From: Pyrinomonadaceae bacterium
GTDB lineage: Bacteria > Acidobacteriota > Blastocatellia > Pyrinomonadales > Pyrinomonadaceae
DNA: 64,000 nt
Assembly (NCBI GenBank): GCA_017983495.1
Contig: JAGOBH010000001.1
Coordinates: 62,001 to 126,000, forward strand
Direction of reading: 5' to 3'
Shown: positions 1 to 9,329 of the stretch, one piece after another
Layout: every line of letters begins with the position of its first letter
Numbering within the stretch: the first letter of the stretch is position 1
The notes under the pieces: model-generated
Seen by the model: the letters and a program-made list of their open reading frames with translations, nothing else
Told to the model about the DNA's origin: nothing
Databases searched by the model: none
Made by a program: the position numbers and the translations under genes

Positions 1-166
1 TTGTGTTTCCAGGCTTTTTTTCCAGGAGCTTTTGAATGTCGGCGACCTGCTGCCTGGATTTGACGACGATCGGGCTCTTTGGTGTCGAAGGTTCCCTCGT
101 TTGAGCGTTCGAAGCAAATGACGAGCCAAAAACAACAACAACTAAGGCGATAATTCCGAATTTCAT
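1..166 (-). CDS. Exported protein, N-terminal part only (runs off the left edge)
   Basis: An open frame starts at the ATG at 166-164 and is still open at the window edge, giving about 55 residues. The first ~22 residues (MKFGIIALVVVVFGSSFASN, then AQ) form a clear Sec signal peptide with a hydrophobic core and an AxA-like cleavage site. The start lies 6 bp after the stop of the upstream GH105 gene on the same strand, so it is probably the next gene of the pectin operon. The visible mature part (rich in Pro, Lys and Gln) matches no family I recognise. The position suggests another exported pectin-related protein, but the function cannot be read from this fragment. Confidence 0.7.
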   Translation of the reverse strand, partial: MKFGIIALVVVVFGSSFASNAQTREPSTPKSPIVVKSRQQVADIQKLLEKKPGNT

Positions 167-172
167 AAATAC

Positions 173-2086
173 CTATTTTCCTTTTGATCGCGCAAGGAGC
201 CAACGGCTCAGATCCTGTGCCGCTTTGTGGTTTTCGAATTCGAGCGGCAACCGCCGCCCGTCGACGTACTCATTGTAGAGCCACGGGTCGCCGAGAACAA
301 AGACCGTGCCTTTGCCGTGTTTCGCGACAGCCATTACATTGTCGCCGCGAGCGGTCAGTACGGCTCTTGCGTTGCCGCTGAGCGACAAAGACGCGATCTC
401 TTTTACAAAGATCTTGCGAGCGGTCGTAAAGATCTCGTTGCCCGGGGCAATATCAATTCCGCCCATTTTGTAGTCGTTATTGATGACCTCAAACTTTCGG
501 TCCTTGTTGAACCGAATGCCGAATGCACCGGCAAGAGCGTTGAATTTATCGAGCTCCGCGTTCTGAGCGTCGTTGCCAAAGAGCACGAGAACACCGCCCT
601 TTTTCACCCATTCCGAGATCGCTTTGACATGCTGCGGTTGGACGAGATTAGGGGCGGCCGTCTCCTTTTCCGTGTCCGGGTCGACGATGATGTAGACACT
701 TGCACCCGCGAGGTTTGCCGCCGTCGGGGCAGATGAAAGCTGGTCGATCTGAGCACCCATTCCGCGGAACAGGCTGCCCCAGGCGTAGTATCCGGCATCG
801 GGCCGTTCGTTCCATTTGTAATGCCAGACCTCGTCCTTTCCGAGCTTGCCTTTGCGAACCTCGTGATTGAAAAAATCGTCGAGAACGACCCGTTTGCCGC
901 GACCCGGCCAACCGCGTTCGTACGATTCAATTTCGAGCGCGGCACGTATCGCCGGGCCGAGGCCCTTGGCGTCGTTCGTTCGCAGCTTTTCGCTCATGTA
1001 ATAGTCAAAACTGCCGTCGCGATACGGTTTGCCGCCGAGCCCGGAAACCGAGACCGTACCTTCCCAGTCGGTCTGTCCCTGAGCATTTGTTTTGATAAAT
1101 TCCTTTTTGATACCGTTCCAACCGCGGACCGCGACCGTCATATACCGATCGGGCAGATAACCTTCGCGAACGCCGCGGGCGATGGCGTATACGAACATCG
1201 CTGACGCTGACGATTCGAGATAGTTCGGCTTGCGGTTCGGCAGGTCGAGAATGTCGTACCAGACGCCGGTCTTTTTATCCTGTACCTTTTCGATAGCGGC
1301 GGCTTCGCGTTCGAGAATGGCGATCAGCTCGCCGCGCCGCGGATGATCTTTCGGGAAAAACTCAAGCGTGTCGACGAGCCCCATTGCGTACCAGCCCATC
1401 GCACGGCCCCAGAAATGCGGCGATTTGCCGGTTGTCTTGTCGGCCCATTGCTGCTGTTTCGATTCGTCCCAGCCGTGATAGAGCAGGCCGGTCTTTTCGT
1501 CGCGGCCGTGCTTTTCCATCCAGACGAACTGATTGGCGATGTCGTTCCAGTTGTCCTCACCGAAAACCTGCGAATATTCAGCGTAAAACGGCTGGCCCAT
1601 ATAGAGGCCGTCGAGCCACATCTGGTAAGGATAGATCTTTTTATGCCAGAATCCGCCCTCATTGGTGCGCGGATGGGTCCTTAACTGTGACCGAAAAAGG
1701 TCGACCATCTTGCGATACTTCTCGCTGCCGGTGACGCGGTAGAGCGTCATCATCGCCGTGCCGGGCGTTACGTGGTCAATGTTATATTCTTCGAGATCGT
1801 AGTCTTTGTGGTTGCCCTTTTCATCGATCCAGTGGTCCATGCCCTTTTGGATATGCCGAAAATATTTCGGGTCGCCGGTCGCGTACCACATCTGCTCGAT
1901 CGCTTTGAGGATGACGCCCTGCTCATAATTCCATTTTGGCGGAATACCGGGCTGATCTCGCGCATCGACCCAAATACGGTTCATCGCCGTATCGGCAAGC
2001 TGCTCCGAGACCGGACGCGTCTGCGCGGCCGCGGCTGCAGTCGCAGCAAACAATATCAACAATATCCAGAGTATTCGCATTCTCAT
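173..2086 (-). CDS. Exported GH105 unsaturated rhamnogalacturonyl hydrolase with an extra C-terminal domain
   Basis: This 637-residue protein has a signal peptide (residues 1-22). Residues ~25-370 form a GH105 (YteR/RhiN-type) alpha/alpha-barrel domain, the family that removes the unsaturated 4,5-uronic residue left by pectate or rhamnogalacturonan lyases. The MWLDGLYMG motif carries the likely catalytic Asp159, and HFWGRAMGWYAMG follows. Known GH105 enzymes are about 370 residues. The extra ~250 residues (about 385-637) look like a flavodoxin/GATase-like fold (VYIIVDPD, GGVLVLFG) of the kind found in DUF4350 or ThuA-like domains, role unknown. Its start overlaps the stop of the acetylesterase gene by 4 bp (ATGA), so the two are translationally coupled. 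In the operon it would finish oligosaccharides cut by the lyase. Confidence 0.88.
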   Translation of the reverse strand: MRMRILWILLILFAATAAAAAQTRPVSEQLADTAMNRIWVDARDQPGIPPKWNYEQGVILKAIEQMWYATGDPKYFRHIQKGMDHWIDEKGNHKDYDLEEYNIDHVTPGTAMMTLYRVTGSEKYRKMVDLFRSQLRTHPRTNEGGFWHKKIYPYQMWLDGLYMGQPFYAEYSQVFGEDNWNDIANQFVWMEKHGRDEKTGLLYHGWDESKQQQWADKTTGKSPHFWGRAMGWYAMGLVDTLEFFPKDHPRRGELIAILEREAAAIEKVQDKKTGVWYDILDLPNRKPNYLESSASAMFVYAIARGVREGYLPDRYMTVAVRGWNGIKKEFIKTNAQGQTDWEGTVSVSGLGGKPYRDGSFDYYMSEKLRTNDAKGLGPAIRAALEIESYERGWPGRGKRVVLDDFFNHEVRKGKLGKDEVWHYKWNERPDAGYYAWGSLFRGMGAQIDQLSSAPTAANLAGASVYIIVDPDTEKETAAPNLVQPQHVKAISEWVKKGGVLVLFGNDAQNAELDKFNALAGAFGIRFNKDRKFEVINNDYKMGGIDIAPGNEIFTTARKIFVKEIASLSLSGNARAVLTARGDNVMAVAKHGKGTVFVLGDPWLYNEYVDGRRLPLEFENHKAAQDLSRWLLARSKGK

Positions 2087-2823
2087 TTTTTCAAATATTT
2101 ACGCAATTTTAGCTTGTCTTCGCTGATGCCTTCGACAGCGAGCTTGGCCATTTCTTCGGCACCCTTTGGGTTGAAATGCGTGTTGTCATCCACGCCATTC
2201 GGATAATTGGCATCTTCGCCGGGTTTGAGCTGGAGGAACAGCGATCTCGACGGTTCGGCTCCGTATGCCTTTAACACCGCTTCGCTTTTGCGGTGCATAT
2301 CGATCAGCGGCACGTTGTACTCCTTTGACACGGTTCTGACGATCTCGGGGTATTCGCCGTGAGTATCGTAAAACGCTCCGTCTTTGTCGAACCGGCGTCT
2401 GACGACCGGCGTCAGCAGGACGATGTTTGCCTTCTTTCCCCAAACGTCATTGATGAACCTGACGAGGTTCTTTTTGTAGTCCTCGGGCGGTGTGTATCGC
2501 TCACCTTTCTCCTTGGCCGAATCGTTGTGGCCAAACTGAACAAAGACCCAATCGCCCGCTTTCAGCTTATCGACGATCGCCTGCCAGCGGCCCTCGGAAA
2601 TAAAGGTCTTAGTACTGCGGCCGTTCTGTGCGTGATTTTCGATCCGGACGTTTGCCGGATCAAAATACTGCTGCAGCATCTCGCCCCAACCGGTCTCCGG
2701 CCGCTTTTCCGGCAGCTTCGCCGCACAGGTCGAATCGCCTGCCAGATAGATCGTGATCGGGTCTGTGGCAATGGCTGCCGTCTGAATGGCTAGCACAATA
2801 ATGATGATGGAAAGCAATCTCAT
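2083..2823 (-). CDS. Rhamnogalacturonan acetylesterase, SGNH/GDSL family
   Basis: A 246-residue exported esterase with a signal peptide (residues 1-19). The SGNH blocks are in order: GDSTCA (nucleophile Ser, about residue 31), a Gly/Asn block at AQNGRST, FVQFGHND (oxyanion Asn), and the C-terminal DNTHFNPKGAE with the catalytic Asp/His pair. The blocks match CE12 rhamnogalacturonan acetylesterases (RhgT/YesT), which remove acetyl groups from galacturonic acid in RG-I so that lyases and hydrolases can act. It starts 4 bp after the oxidoreductase stop and overlaps the GH105 gene by 4 bp, so it belongs to the same operon. The fold is certain; the exact substrate follows from family and context. 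Confidence 0.88.
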   Translation of the reverse strand: MRLLSIIIIVLAIQTAAIATDPITIYLAGDSTCAAKLPEKRPETGWGEMLQQYFDPANVRIENHAQNGRSTKTFISEGRWQAIVDKLKAGDWVFVQFGHNDSAKEKGERYTPPEDYKKNLVRFINDVWGKKANIVLLTPVVRRRFDKDGAFYDTHGEYPEIVRTVSKEYNVPLIDMHRKSEAVLKAYGAEPSRSLFLQLKPGEDANYPNGVDDNTHFNPKGAEEMAKLAVEGISEDKLKLRKYLKK

Positions 2824-2827
2824 CGCT

Positions 2828-4153
2828 TTATAATTTGATCAAATCCAAGATCTTCACCGGCCGTCCCTGTTCGACGCTGGTACGGGCCGCAATGCCCGTC
2901 AGGCACGACATCGCACCTGCACGCGAGCCCGGCAATGCAAGAAAATCAGGCATCTTGGCGTTGCGAAAGATCACGTCACGCAGGCGATCGTCACCACCGG
3001 AATGTCCGCCCTTGATATCCGGAACGGCAATGATCTCGCGTTTCCCAAAGTTTCGCGTCAGATGCATTTCGGTCTGAGCCTCGACCTCCCATGGCTGGCG
3101 TTCGTAGTCGCGAATGTCGAGGCGGCCTTTAGTTCCGTTGAACGCGAGGCGATAGCCTTCGATCGGTTCGTGTGCATTCAGTGAATACGACATGTTGACG
3201 CCATCTGCGTATTTGACGATCGCCGACATCGAGTCATAGATATCGACATCTTCCTTAAATACGCAGCCGTCGCGGCTATAGCCATCGACATCTTCACATT
3301 CCGAATAGAGCTTTGTCAGACGCGCGTCCGCGGTGACGTCCCAATAGAACGGACATTTGGCCTTGTGCGGACACGAACGGCAATTGGTACCGCGAAATGT
3401 CCCGTTCCTACCATAAACATTCAGGCTGCCAAGTGCCGACACTTCGACCGGGTCAGCACCGAGCCACCAGTTGATCAGGTCAAAATGGTGTGTCGCCTTA
3501 TGCACCCACAGACTGCCGCCCTTTGATTTAAGCCGATGCCAGCGTCGGAAATAGTCGGCTCCATGTCTGACATCGAGATACCAGCTGAAATCTACCGATG
3601 TGACCTTGCCGATCTCGCCGGACGCGAGGAGTTCTTTGATCTTTTGGTGCTTTGGAGCGTATCGGTAATTGAACGCTACGGTGATATTTCGCTTGTGCTG
3701 TTTTTCGGCATCGATGACCGCCAGACACTGGCGTTCGTCGGTGACCATCGGTTTTTCGGTTATGACGTCGATACCTTTGGCGAGTGCCCGCGTGATGTAT
3801 TCGACGTGCGTTGCATCGACGGTCGTGACCATCAGGACCTCGGGTTTGGCCTGCGCGCACATCGCGTCAAAATCGGTAAACGTCGGGCAATCGACGCCGA
3901 TCAGTTTGCGGCCGGCCTCGACGCGTTTCGGGTTGATGTCGCAAAGCCCGACAAATTCGACCACGTCAGCATAGTTATCCGCCAGGTCCTTGCCCCACAT
4001 TCCGGTGGCACGATGACCGGTCCCGATGATCGCGTAGCGTTTGCGTGCAAGCGGAGTCACGGTCGCGAGAGTCGATCCGGCGAGCATTGCACCGACGGCC
4101 GCGGCAGTTCCGGCCTTTACAAAATCACGTCGTTTCATCGTTTCGTTTGTCAT
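2828..4153 (-). CDS. Tat-exported Gfo/Idh/MocA-family oxidoreductase
   Basis: This 441-residue protein opens with a twin-arginine signal (KRRDFVKAG, hydrophobic stretch to about residue 31), so a folded, cofactor-loaded export is expected. A Rossmann NAD(P) motif (AIIGTGHRATG) starts near residue 42, and the conserved EKP (Lys about 134) and a His/Asp pair (THHFDLINWW, ~222-230) fit the Gfo/Idh/MocA catalytic site. A cysteine cluster (C258, C261, C267 in NCRSCPHKAKC) may bind metal. The ATG at 4153 is preferred over an upstream TTG (4156) because GAGG lies 7 nt before it. Sugar or sugar-acid oxidoreduction is likely; the substrate is unknown. Same operon as the pectin genes. Confidence 0.82.
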   Translation of the reverse strand: MTNETMKRRDFVKAGTAAAVGAMLAGSTLATVTPLARKRYAIIGTGHRATGMWGKDLADNYADVVEFVGLCDINPKRVEAGRKLIGVDCPTFTDFDAMCAQAKPEVLMVTTVDATHVEYITRALAKGIDVITEKPMVTDERQCLAVIDAEKQHKRNITVAFNYRYAPKHQKIKELLASGEIGKVTSVDFSWYLDVRHGADYFRRWHRLKSKGGSLWVHKATHHFDLINWWLGADPVEVSALGSLNVYGRNGTFRGTNCRSCPHKAKCPFYWDVTADARLTKLYSECEDVDGYSRDGCVFKEDVDIYDSMSAIVKYADGVNMSYSLNAHEPIEGYRLAFNGTKGRLDIRDYERQPWEVEAQTEMHLTRNFGKREIIAVPDIKGGHSGGDDRLRDVIFRNAKMPDFLALPGSRAGAMSCLTGIAARTSVEQGRPVKILDLIKL

Positions 4154-4182
4154 CAATACACCTCGCGGCCGATCTGGCTTCT

Positions 4183-5229
4183 CTACTTATAAACATTTTC
4201 GCGTTTGTGAAAACCGTCTTTGATTACCGTCGCGTCGAGATTGTCGCGATTGACCATGATCGGTTCCAGCAAGATCGACGGTACATCGATCTTTCCGTTG
4301 TTTACCTTTGAAGTGGTTTCAACCTTCTGCCGCTTTGCCAGTGCGACAGCGGCCTCCGCTGCCTGAACGGCAAGGACCGATACAGGCTTGTAGATCGTCA
4401 TCGACTGTTTCCCGGCGACGATCCTCTGCAAAGCCGCCAGATCAGCGTCCTGCCCTGATACGAAAACCTTGGACGCGAGCCCAACCTTGTCGAGGGCCTG
4501 GATCGAGCCACCGGCCGTGGCATCGTTCGACGCCAAAACCGCGACGACATTGTCTGCGTTTTGAGTAAGGGCGTTCTCGGTGTGTTTCAGAGCTTCGTCG
4601 GGCAACCAGTCCTTTGCCCAGTGGTCAGCGACGATCTTGATCTCGTTGCGATCGACATAAGGCTGCAAAACGCGCATCTGGCCGTCGCGAAACATCTTTG
4701 CGTTATTGTCGGTCGGTGCTCCGCCGATAAGAATATAGTTGCCCTTTGGCGCACGTTCGACGAGGTACCTGGCCTGCATTTCGCCTACTTTTTCATTGTC
4801 GAACGAGATATATAGATCAACTGCGCTGTTCTTGATCAATCGGTCGTAAGACACCACAGGAACGTTTTGCTTGTTGGCGGCTTCGACCATCCTGGCCGCA
4901 ACCTCGGCGTTGTGCGGTATGATCACCAGCACATCGATGCCCTGGGTGAGCATATTTTCGACCTGCGTAAGCTGCGTTTCGTCTTTGCCGTCAGCGGATT
5001 GGACTATGACCTCGGCGCCGAGTTCCTCTGCACGCCTGACGAAAATATCGCGGTCTTTCTGCCAACGCTCTTCCTTGAGCGTATCCATCGAAAGGCCGAT
5101 CTTGATCTTTTTTGGAGCGTCAGGGTCGGTTGATGTTTGGTTCGCATTTGAAGGCTTTGGGGAATTTCCGCAAGCCAATGCGAAGAGCGAAACAGCAAGC
5201 ACGATCAGGTTCAAAATATACTTTCTCAT
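4183..5229 (-). CDS. xylF: D-xylose-binding periplasmic lipoprotein (XylF-like)
   Basis: A substrate-binding protein of the periplasmic-binding-protein-1/ribose type, closest in style to XylF: IGLSMDTLKEERWQKDRD, QSADGKDETQLTQVENMLTQGIDVLVIIPHN and GQDADLAALQRIVAGKQSMTIYKP are typical of xylose binders. The N-terminus is a lipoprotein signal (FALAC, Cys about residue 20). The frame is open to an ATG at 5250, but starting at 5229 gives a standard signal sequence and avoids overlapping xylA; 5241 is also possible because GGAG sits just before it. It directly follows xylA in the operon, supporting xylose. No ATPase (XylG) or permease (XylH) is nearby, so it either uses a distant transporter or acts as a sensor or scavenging protein. 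Confidence 0.85.
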   Translation of the reverse strand: MRKYILNLIVLAVSLFALACGNSPKPSNANQTSTDPDAPKKIKIGLSMDTLKEERWQKDRDIFVRRAEELGAEVIVQSADGKDETQLTQVENMLTQGIDVLVIIPHNAEVAARMVEAANKQNVPVVSYDRLIKNSAVDLYISFDNEKVGEMQARYLVERAPKGNYILIGGAPTDNNAKMFRDGQMRVLQPYVDRNEIKIVADHWAKDWLPDEALKHTENALTQNADNVVAVLASNDATAGGSIQALDKVGLASKVFVSGQDADLAALQRIVAGKQSMTIYKPVSVLAVQAAEAAVALAKRQKVETTSKVNNGKIDVPSILLEPIMVNRDNLDATVIKDGFHKRENVYK

Positions 5230-5233
5230 TGGG

Positions 5234-6400
5234 CTAATCATCGACTCCAAACAAGATCTCCATCGTCAACTGGTCGAGCCGCTCGTAGTTGAGACCTTTC
5301 GAGGCGATCTCGTGGCGGTCGAACGGCTTTGCCAAAATGGCTGACGCTTTTTCTGCCGAAAACTCGCCGACCGAAGACGCATCACTAGCCGCGATATTGC
5401 CCATGATCGACTGTATCTCGGTGTGTTCGTTCCAGCGACGAGCTTTTTCTTTCAATATCAAATACGTTCGCATACAGCCGCGGGCAAACGCGACGACGCC
5501 GTCATAGTCTTCGGTGCGATAGGCGTGGGCGTCAAAGTGGCGCATTCCCTGATAGCCGACATCCTCGAGAAACTTGACGAGCCAAAATGTCTGTTTCGGG
5601 CTGACCGAGCCGAAACGAAGATCCTGGTCATATCGGCCCGGATACTGATCGTTGAGGTCAATGTGGTAGAGCTTGCCGGCTTCCCACGCCTGTGCAACGG
5701 CGTGCATCATGCTGAGGCCGGGCATCTGTTCGTGAGCAACCTCGGGATTCACACCGACCATTTCGCGATGATCGAGCGTTTCGATGAACGCCAGATACGC
5801 GGCAGTCGTCGGAAAATAAATGTCGGCCCGCGGTTCGTTCGGCTTTGCCTCGAGAGCAAAACGATAGCCGTAGCCCTGAGCGAGGTTATATTCGCAAAGG
5901 AAATTCAGACACTCTCTGAAGCGCTTGATAGCGTCCGGAACTGTTCGGCAGGCATCGGTCTCGACGCCCTCGCGGCCGCCCCATAATACAAAGATCTCAG
6001 CGTCAAACTCAGCACCTAGGTCCATCGCACGCATTGTCTTTTGCAACGCGTACTCGCGAACACGCGAGTCGTTCGCTGTGAACGCTCCGTCGCGAAACAC
6101 CGGTTCGTAAAACAGATTGACAGTCGCCATCGGCACCTTGATGCCATTGTCCGAACACGCCTGTTTGAATTCGGCGACGATCGCGTCGCGTTCAGCGGCG
6201 GTCGCGTCGATCGGCACCAGATCGTTATCGTGAAAATTGACGCCGTAGGCACCGATGCCGCCAAGCATCTCGACGATCTTGGTCGGCGGCAATTTGTCGC
6301 GAACGGCCGCACCGAACGGATCGGCGCCGCGATTACCGACGGTCCACAGTCCGAACGTAAATTTGTGCTCCGGACGTGGTGTGTAGATCGAATCTTGCAT
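5234..6400 (-). CDS. xylA: Xylose isomerase, class I (actinomycete type)
   Basis: 388 residues, the usual length for the shorter class I xylose isomerases. The enzyme converts D-xylose to D-xylulose in the cytoplasm. Visible active-site features are FGLWTVG near residue 16, NFHDNDL with the catalytic His57 and Asp60, the VLWGGREG segment near 138 and [10 protein letters not shown] with metal ligand Glu184 and Lys186. Further metal-binding acidic and His residues are expected around [11 protein letters not shown] and [16 protein letters not shown], both present. There is no signal peptide. It starts 2 bp after the xylB stop, so the two enzymes of the pathway are made together. Confidence 0.95.
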   Translation of the reverse strand: MQDSIYTPRPEHKFTFGLWTVGNRGADPFGAAVRDKLPPTKIVEMLGGIGAYGVNFHDNDLVPIDATAAERDAIVAEFKQACSDNGIKVPMATVNLFYEPVFRDGAFTANDSRVREYALQKTMRAMDLGAEFDAEIFVLWGGREGVETDACRTVPDAIKRFRECLNFLCEYNLAQGYGYRFALEAKPNEPRADIYFPTTAAYLAFIETLDHREMVGVNPEVAHEQMPGLSMMHAVAQAWEAGKLYHIDLNDQYPGRYDQDLRFGSVSPKQTFWLVKFLEDVGYQGMRHFDAHAYRTEDYDGVVAFARGCMRTYLILKEKARRWNEHTEIQSIMGNIAASDASSVGEFSAEKASAILAKPFDRHEIASKGLNYERLDQLTMEILFGVDD

Positions 6401-6402
6401 AA

Positions 6403-7893
6403 CTAATCTCTTCCGTTTGCGATCTCGTTGATCGGTGCCAGTGCACTGTAAAGTCGCCTATAAGCGTTGTAATTCCGTTCCAATATACGAGCTGACTCTC
6501 TGTCAGGCTCAGTGCGTGCGGCGATGTTGATCGTCAATTCGCACGCTTCGGCGACGGTTTGCCAGTTGCCGGCTCCGACGCCGGCGAGTAACGCCGCTCC
6601 AAACGCCGCACCTTCGTCCGCAGACGCGATCTCGACAGTTTGGCCGTAAACGTCAGCCTGTATTTGCCGCCACAGCCTTGACGTTGCTCCGCCGCCCCCG
6701 AGACGTATCGTGCCAGGGCTTACTCCAAGCTCGCGAAAGATCTCGATCGCATCCTTGAGCGAGAACGCGACACCTTCGAGCACGGCTCGCACAATGTGGC
6801 CCGCCGTGTGCGACGCCGACAATCCGATCAATGCAGCCCGGGCGTTTGGGTCGAGATGCGGCGTTCGTTCGCCCATCAAATAAGGCAACCAGATCGCACC
6901 TTCCGACCCCGGCGGGATATCTCTGGCGAGCTCCGTCAGGTCCTCGTAACTCGCACCTCTCGCGAAAGTATCGCGATACCATTTCAATGAAAGCCCGGCG
7001 GCCTGCGTCACGCCAGTGTTGTGCCACATGTTCGGAACGGCGTGGCAAAGCGTATGAATGCGGCCCACAGGATCGAACCGAGGGTTGTCGGTCGCGACAA
7101 AAACGACGCCCGACGTCCCGATGGTTGTTGACAACATCCCCGGCCTGACTAGTCCGAGACCGATAGCTCCGGCAGCATTGTCGCCTGCACCGGCGACGAT
7201 CGCGGTTCCCGCTCTCAGGCCGGTAAGCCTGGCAGCGTCGTCCGAAACAACGCCCGTAACTTCGGCGGATTCAAAGACTTGCGGAAACCATCCTGCGTCG
7301 AGTTCGAATTCCGACATCAGCTCGTCCGACCAGTTGCGCTTTGCGATATCAAATAACAATGTGCCCGACGAATCGGCGACGTCGCTCGCTTTGTCGCCCG
7401 ACAAACGAAAGCGAATATGATCTTTCGGCAGCAGCACCGTGCGGATACGCGACCAATTTTCGGCTTCGTTGTCGCGAAGCCAAAGCAGCTTTGGCAACGT
7501 GAAACCCGTGACCGCAGGATTGCCGGCGATGCTGATGAGGCGTTCGCGGCCGATCTTCGCGGTTATCTCGTCGCACTGCTGCTGCGTTCGCTGATCGCAC
7601 CAGATGATAGAAGGCCTGATCGACCGGCCGTTCTCATCCAGGACGACGGCTCCGTGCATCTGGCCCGACAGCCCGATCGCGGCAACGTCAGCCGGGTCGA
7701 TCCCCGCGATCACTGCGCGGATCGCGATCTGAACCGCTCGCCACCAATCGTCCGGTTCCTGTTCGGCCCAGCCGATCTGAGGCGAGGAAAACGGTGCGTG
7801 TTCGACTGTCTCCTTTGCACAAACAACGCCGTTCTCGTCGATCACAACCGCTCGAGACCCGCCCGTTCCGATGTCCAATCCGAGAAATAGCAT
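6403..7893 (-). CDS. xylB: Xylulokinase, FGGY family
   Basis: 496 residues, normal for XylB, which phosphorylates D-xylulose to xylulose 5-phosphate for the pentose phosphate pathway. The N-terminal ATPase motif [15 protein letters not shown] is followed by [14 protein letters not shown] and SIIWCDQRT, typical of xylulose-type FGGY kinases. [13 protein letters not shown] carries the likely catalytic Asp. The C-terminal ATP-binding part is [26 protein letters not shown] followed by [12 protein letters not shown]. It starts 21 bp after the polygalacturonase stop and ends 2 bp before xylA. Pentose kinases of this family can accept several sugars; the xylose neighbours decide the call. Confidence 0.93.
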   Translation of the reverse strand: MLFLGLDIGTGGSRAVVIDENGVVCAKETVEHAPFSSPQIGWAEQEPDDWWRAVQIAIRAVIAGIDPADVAAIGLSGQMHGAVVLDENGRSIRPSIIWCDQRTQQQCDEITAKIGRERLISIAGNPAVTGFTLPKLLWLRDNEAENWSRIRTVLLPKDHIRFRLSGDKASDVADSSGTLLFDIAKRNWSDELMSEFELDAGWFPQVFESAEVTGVVSDDAARLTGLRAGTAIVAGAGDNAAGAIGLGLVRPGMLSTTIGTSGVVFVATDNPRFDPVGRIHTLCHAVPNMWHNTGVTQAAGLSLKWYRDTFARGASYEDLTELARDIPPGSEGAIWLPYLMGERTPHLDPNARAALIGLSASHTAGHIVRAVLEGVAFSLKDAIEIFRELGVSPGTIRLGGGGATSRLWRQIQADVYGQTVEIASADEGAAFGAALLAGVGAGNWQTVAEACELTINIAARTEPDRESARILERNYNAYRRLYSALAPINEIANGRD

Positions 7894-7914
7894 TCACCTA
7901 CCCACACAAGATGC

Positions 7915-9327
7915 TCAAATTAGTGAATCGACTCGCTTGCCGCCGATCGTCACGCCCTCGAGTTTGAGACCCTTAACATTCTTTATGATGCTCTCGTTCT
8001 TCATCGTTCCAAAGGTGCAATTCTTGAGCGAAACGTCAAAGATCGGAGCATTGTCGAGCCCCTGCGGATCTAACGCACGGTTACCCGAACCGCACGTCAG
8101 CCCATCGATCCGTACGTTTCGCACCAGCGGAATATGCGAGCCCTTGGCTCCTTCTTCGTAGTTAAAATCGATCTCGATCACAGCACGAGAAACGGTTCCG
8201 ATAGTGTTGTTGTTGTAGTAAAAATTTTCGAGCTTTCCGCCGCGTGACGCGTTGTTTTTGAATCTGATCGCGGTCCACAGGTCAGGGCTATCGAGCTTAT
8301 TATCGTGAGCAAAGACATTGCGGACGCCGCCCGAGATCTCGCTGCCGACGGTAATGCCGCCGTGGCCGTCTTTCATCGTGCAATTGCGAATAATGACGTT
8401 CTCGGTCGGTACATTAAGTCTGCGGCCATCGTTATTTCGGCCCGACTTGATCGCGATGCAATCGTCGCCTGTGTCGAAAAAGCAGTTTTCGATCAGCACG
8501 TCTTTGCACGACTCAGGGTCGCAGCCATCATTATTGGGGCCATGCGTTGCAATATGCAGATTGCGTATCGTGACGTTTTCGCAAAGGACAGGATGAACTT
8601 CCCACATCGGCGAATCGACGATCTTAACGCCTTCGATCAGTACGTTCTTGCATTTGTAGGGCTGGATGAACTGCGGCCGCAGAAAGTCCTTTTCTCCACC
8701 GAAAATACGCTTCTCGACCGGCACATTCTTATCCATCATTTCGTATAAACGTGCTCTGGCATCACGCTGGCTGATGACGTTCGGATCGCCGCCGTAGCGG
8801 GCGTTGCCGTGCCATTTCCAAAAAAACGACTTGCCCTGGCCGTCGAGCGTGCCCTCGCCGGTGATCGCGATGTTGGTCTGCTCGTAGGCGTAGATGAGCG
8901 GCGAAAGATGCATCAGTTCCATGCCCTCCCAACGCGTATGCACTATCGGCAGATAGGCGTTCGCATCGGTCGCAAACTTTAAGGTCGCACCTTTAGAAAC
9001 GTGGAGATTGACGTTAGATTTGAGCCTGATCGCACCCGTGAGGAATTCGCCCGCCGGCACGACGACACGTCCGCCGCCCGCTTTGCTGCAGGCGTCGATC
9101 GCCTTGTTTATCGCCACGCGGCAATCCGTCTGCCCGCCTGCCTTAGCCCCGAACTTAAGAATGCTGTAGTCCTTTTTCTTAAATTTAGGCGGCTTGATCC
9201 GGGCGAGTATCTGCGGGTAGATTATCTCCCAGGGGCCGTCTGCCTGGCCAAACGTCATCCGTGGAAACAACGTTAACCCGGCACCGCCGACGGCCATTAA
9301 TTTCAAAAATTCTCTTCGGTTGCTCAT
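7915..9327 (-). CDS. Tat-exported GH28 polygalacturonase
   Basis: A right-handed beta-helix glycosidase of family GH28 that hydrolyses alpha-1,4 bonds between galacturonic acids. The family motifs are all visible: NNDGCDPES (Asp270 region), DTGDDCIAIKSG (the Asp288-Asp289 pair), GHGGITVGSE (His322) and AIRFKNN (Arg355/Lys357), numbering from the ATG. The N-terminus MSNRREFLKLMAVGGAG is a twin-arginine signal. The frame stays open to a GTG at 9351, but the ATG at 9327 lies 2 bp beyond the preceding gene's stop and starts the Tat signal cleanly, so it is preferred. It follows the CE8-PL10 gene and should act on de-esterified pectin, outside the cytoplasm. Confidence 0.92.
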   Translation of the reverse strand: MSNRREFLKLMAVGGAGLTLFPRMTFGQADGPWEIIYPQILARIKPPKFKKKDYSILKFGAKAGGQTDCRVAINKAIDACSKAGGGRVVVPAGEFLTGAIRLKSNVNLHVSKGATLKFATDANAYLPIVHTRWEGMELMHLSPLIYAYEQTNIAITGEGTLDGQGKSFFWKWHGNARYGGDPNVISQRDARARLYEMMDKNVPVEKRIFGGEKDFLRPQFIQPYKCKNVLIEGVKIVDSPMWEVHPVLCENVTIRNLHIATHGPNNDGCDPESCKDVLIENCFFDTGDDCIAIKSGRNNDGRRLNVPTENVIIRNCTMKDGHGGITVGSEISGGVRNVFAHDNKLDSPDLWTAIRFKNNASRGGKLENFYYNNNTIGTVSRAVIEIDFNYEEGAKGSHIPLVRNVRIDGLTCGSGNRALDPQGLDNAPIFDVSLKNCTFGTMKNESIIKNVKGLKLEGVTIGGKRVDSLI

Positions 9328-9329
9328 AT

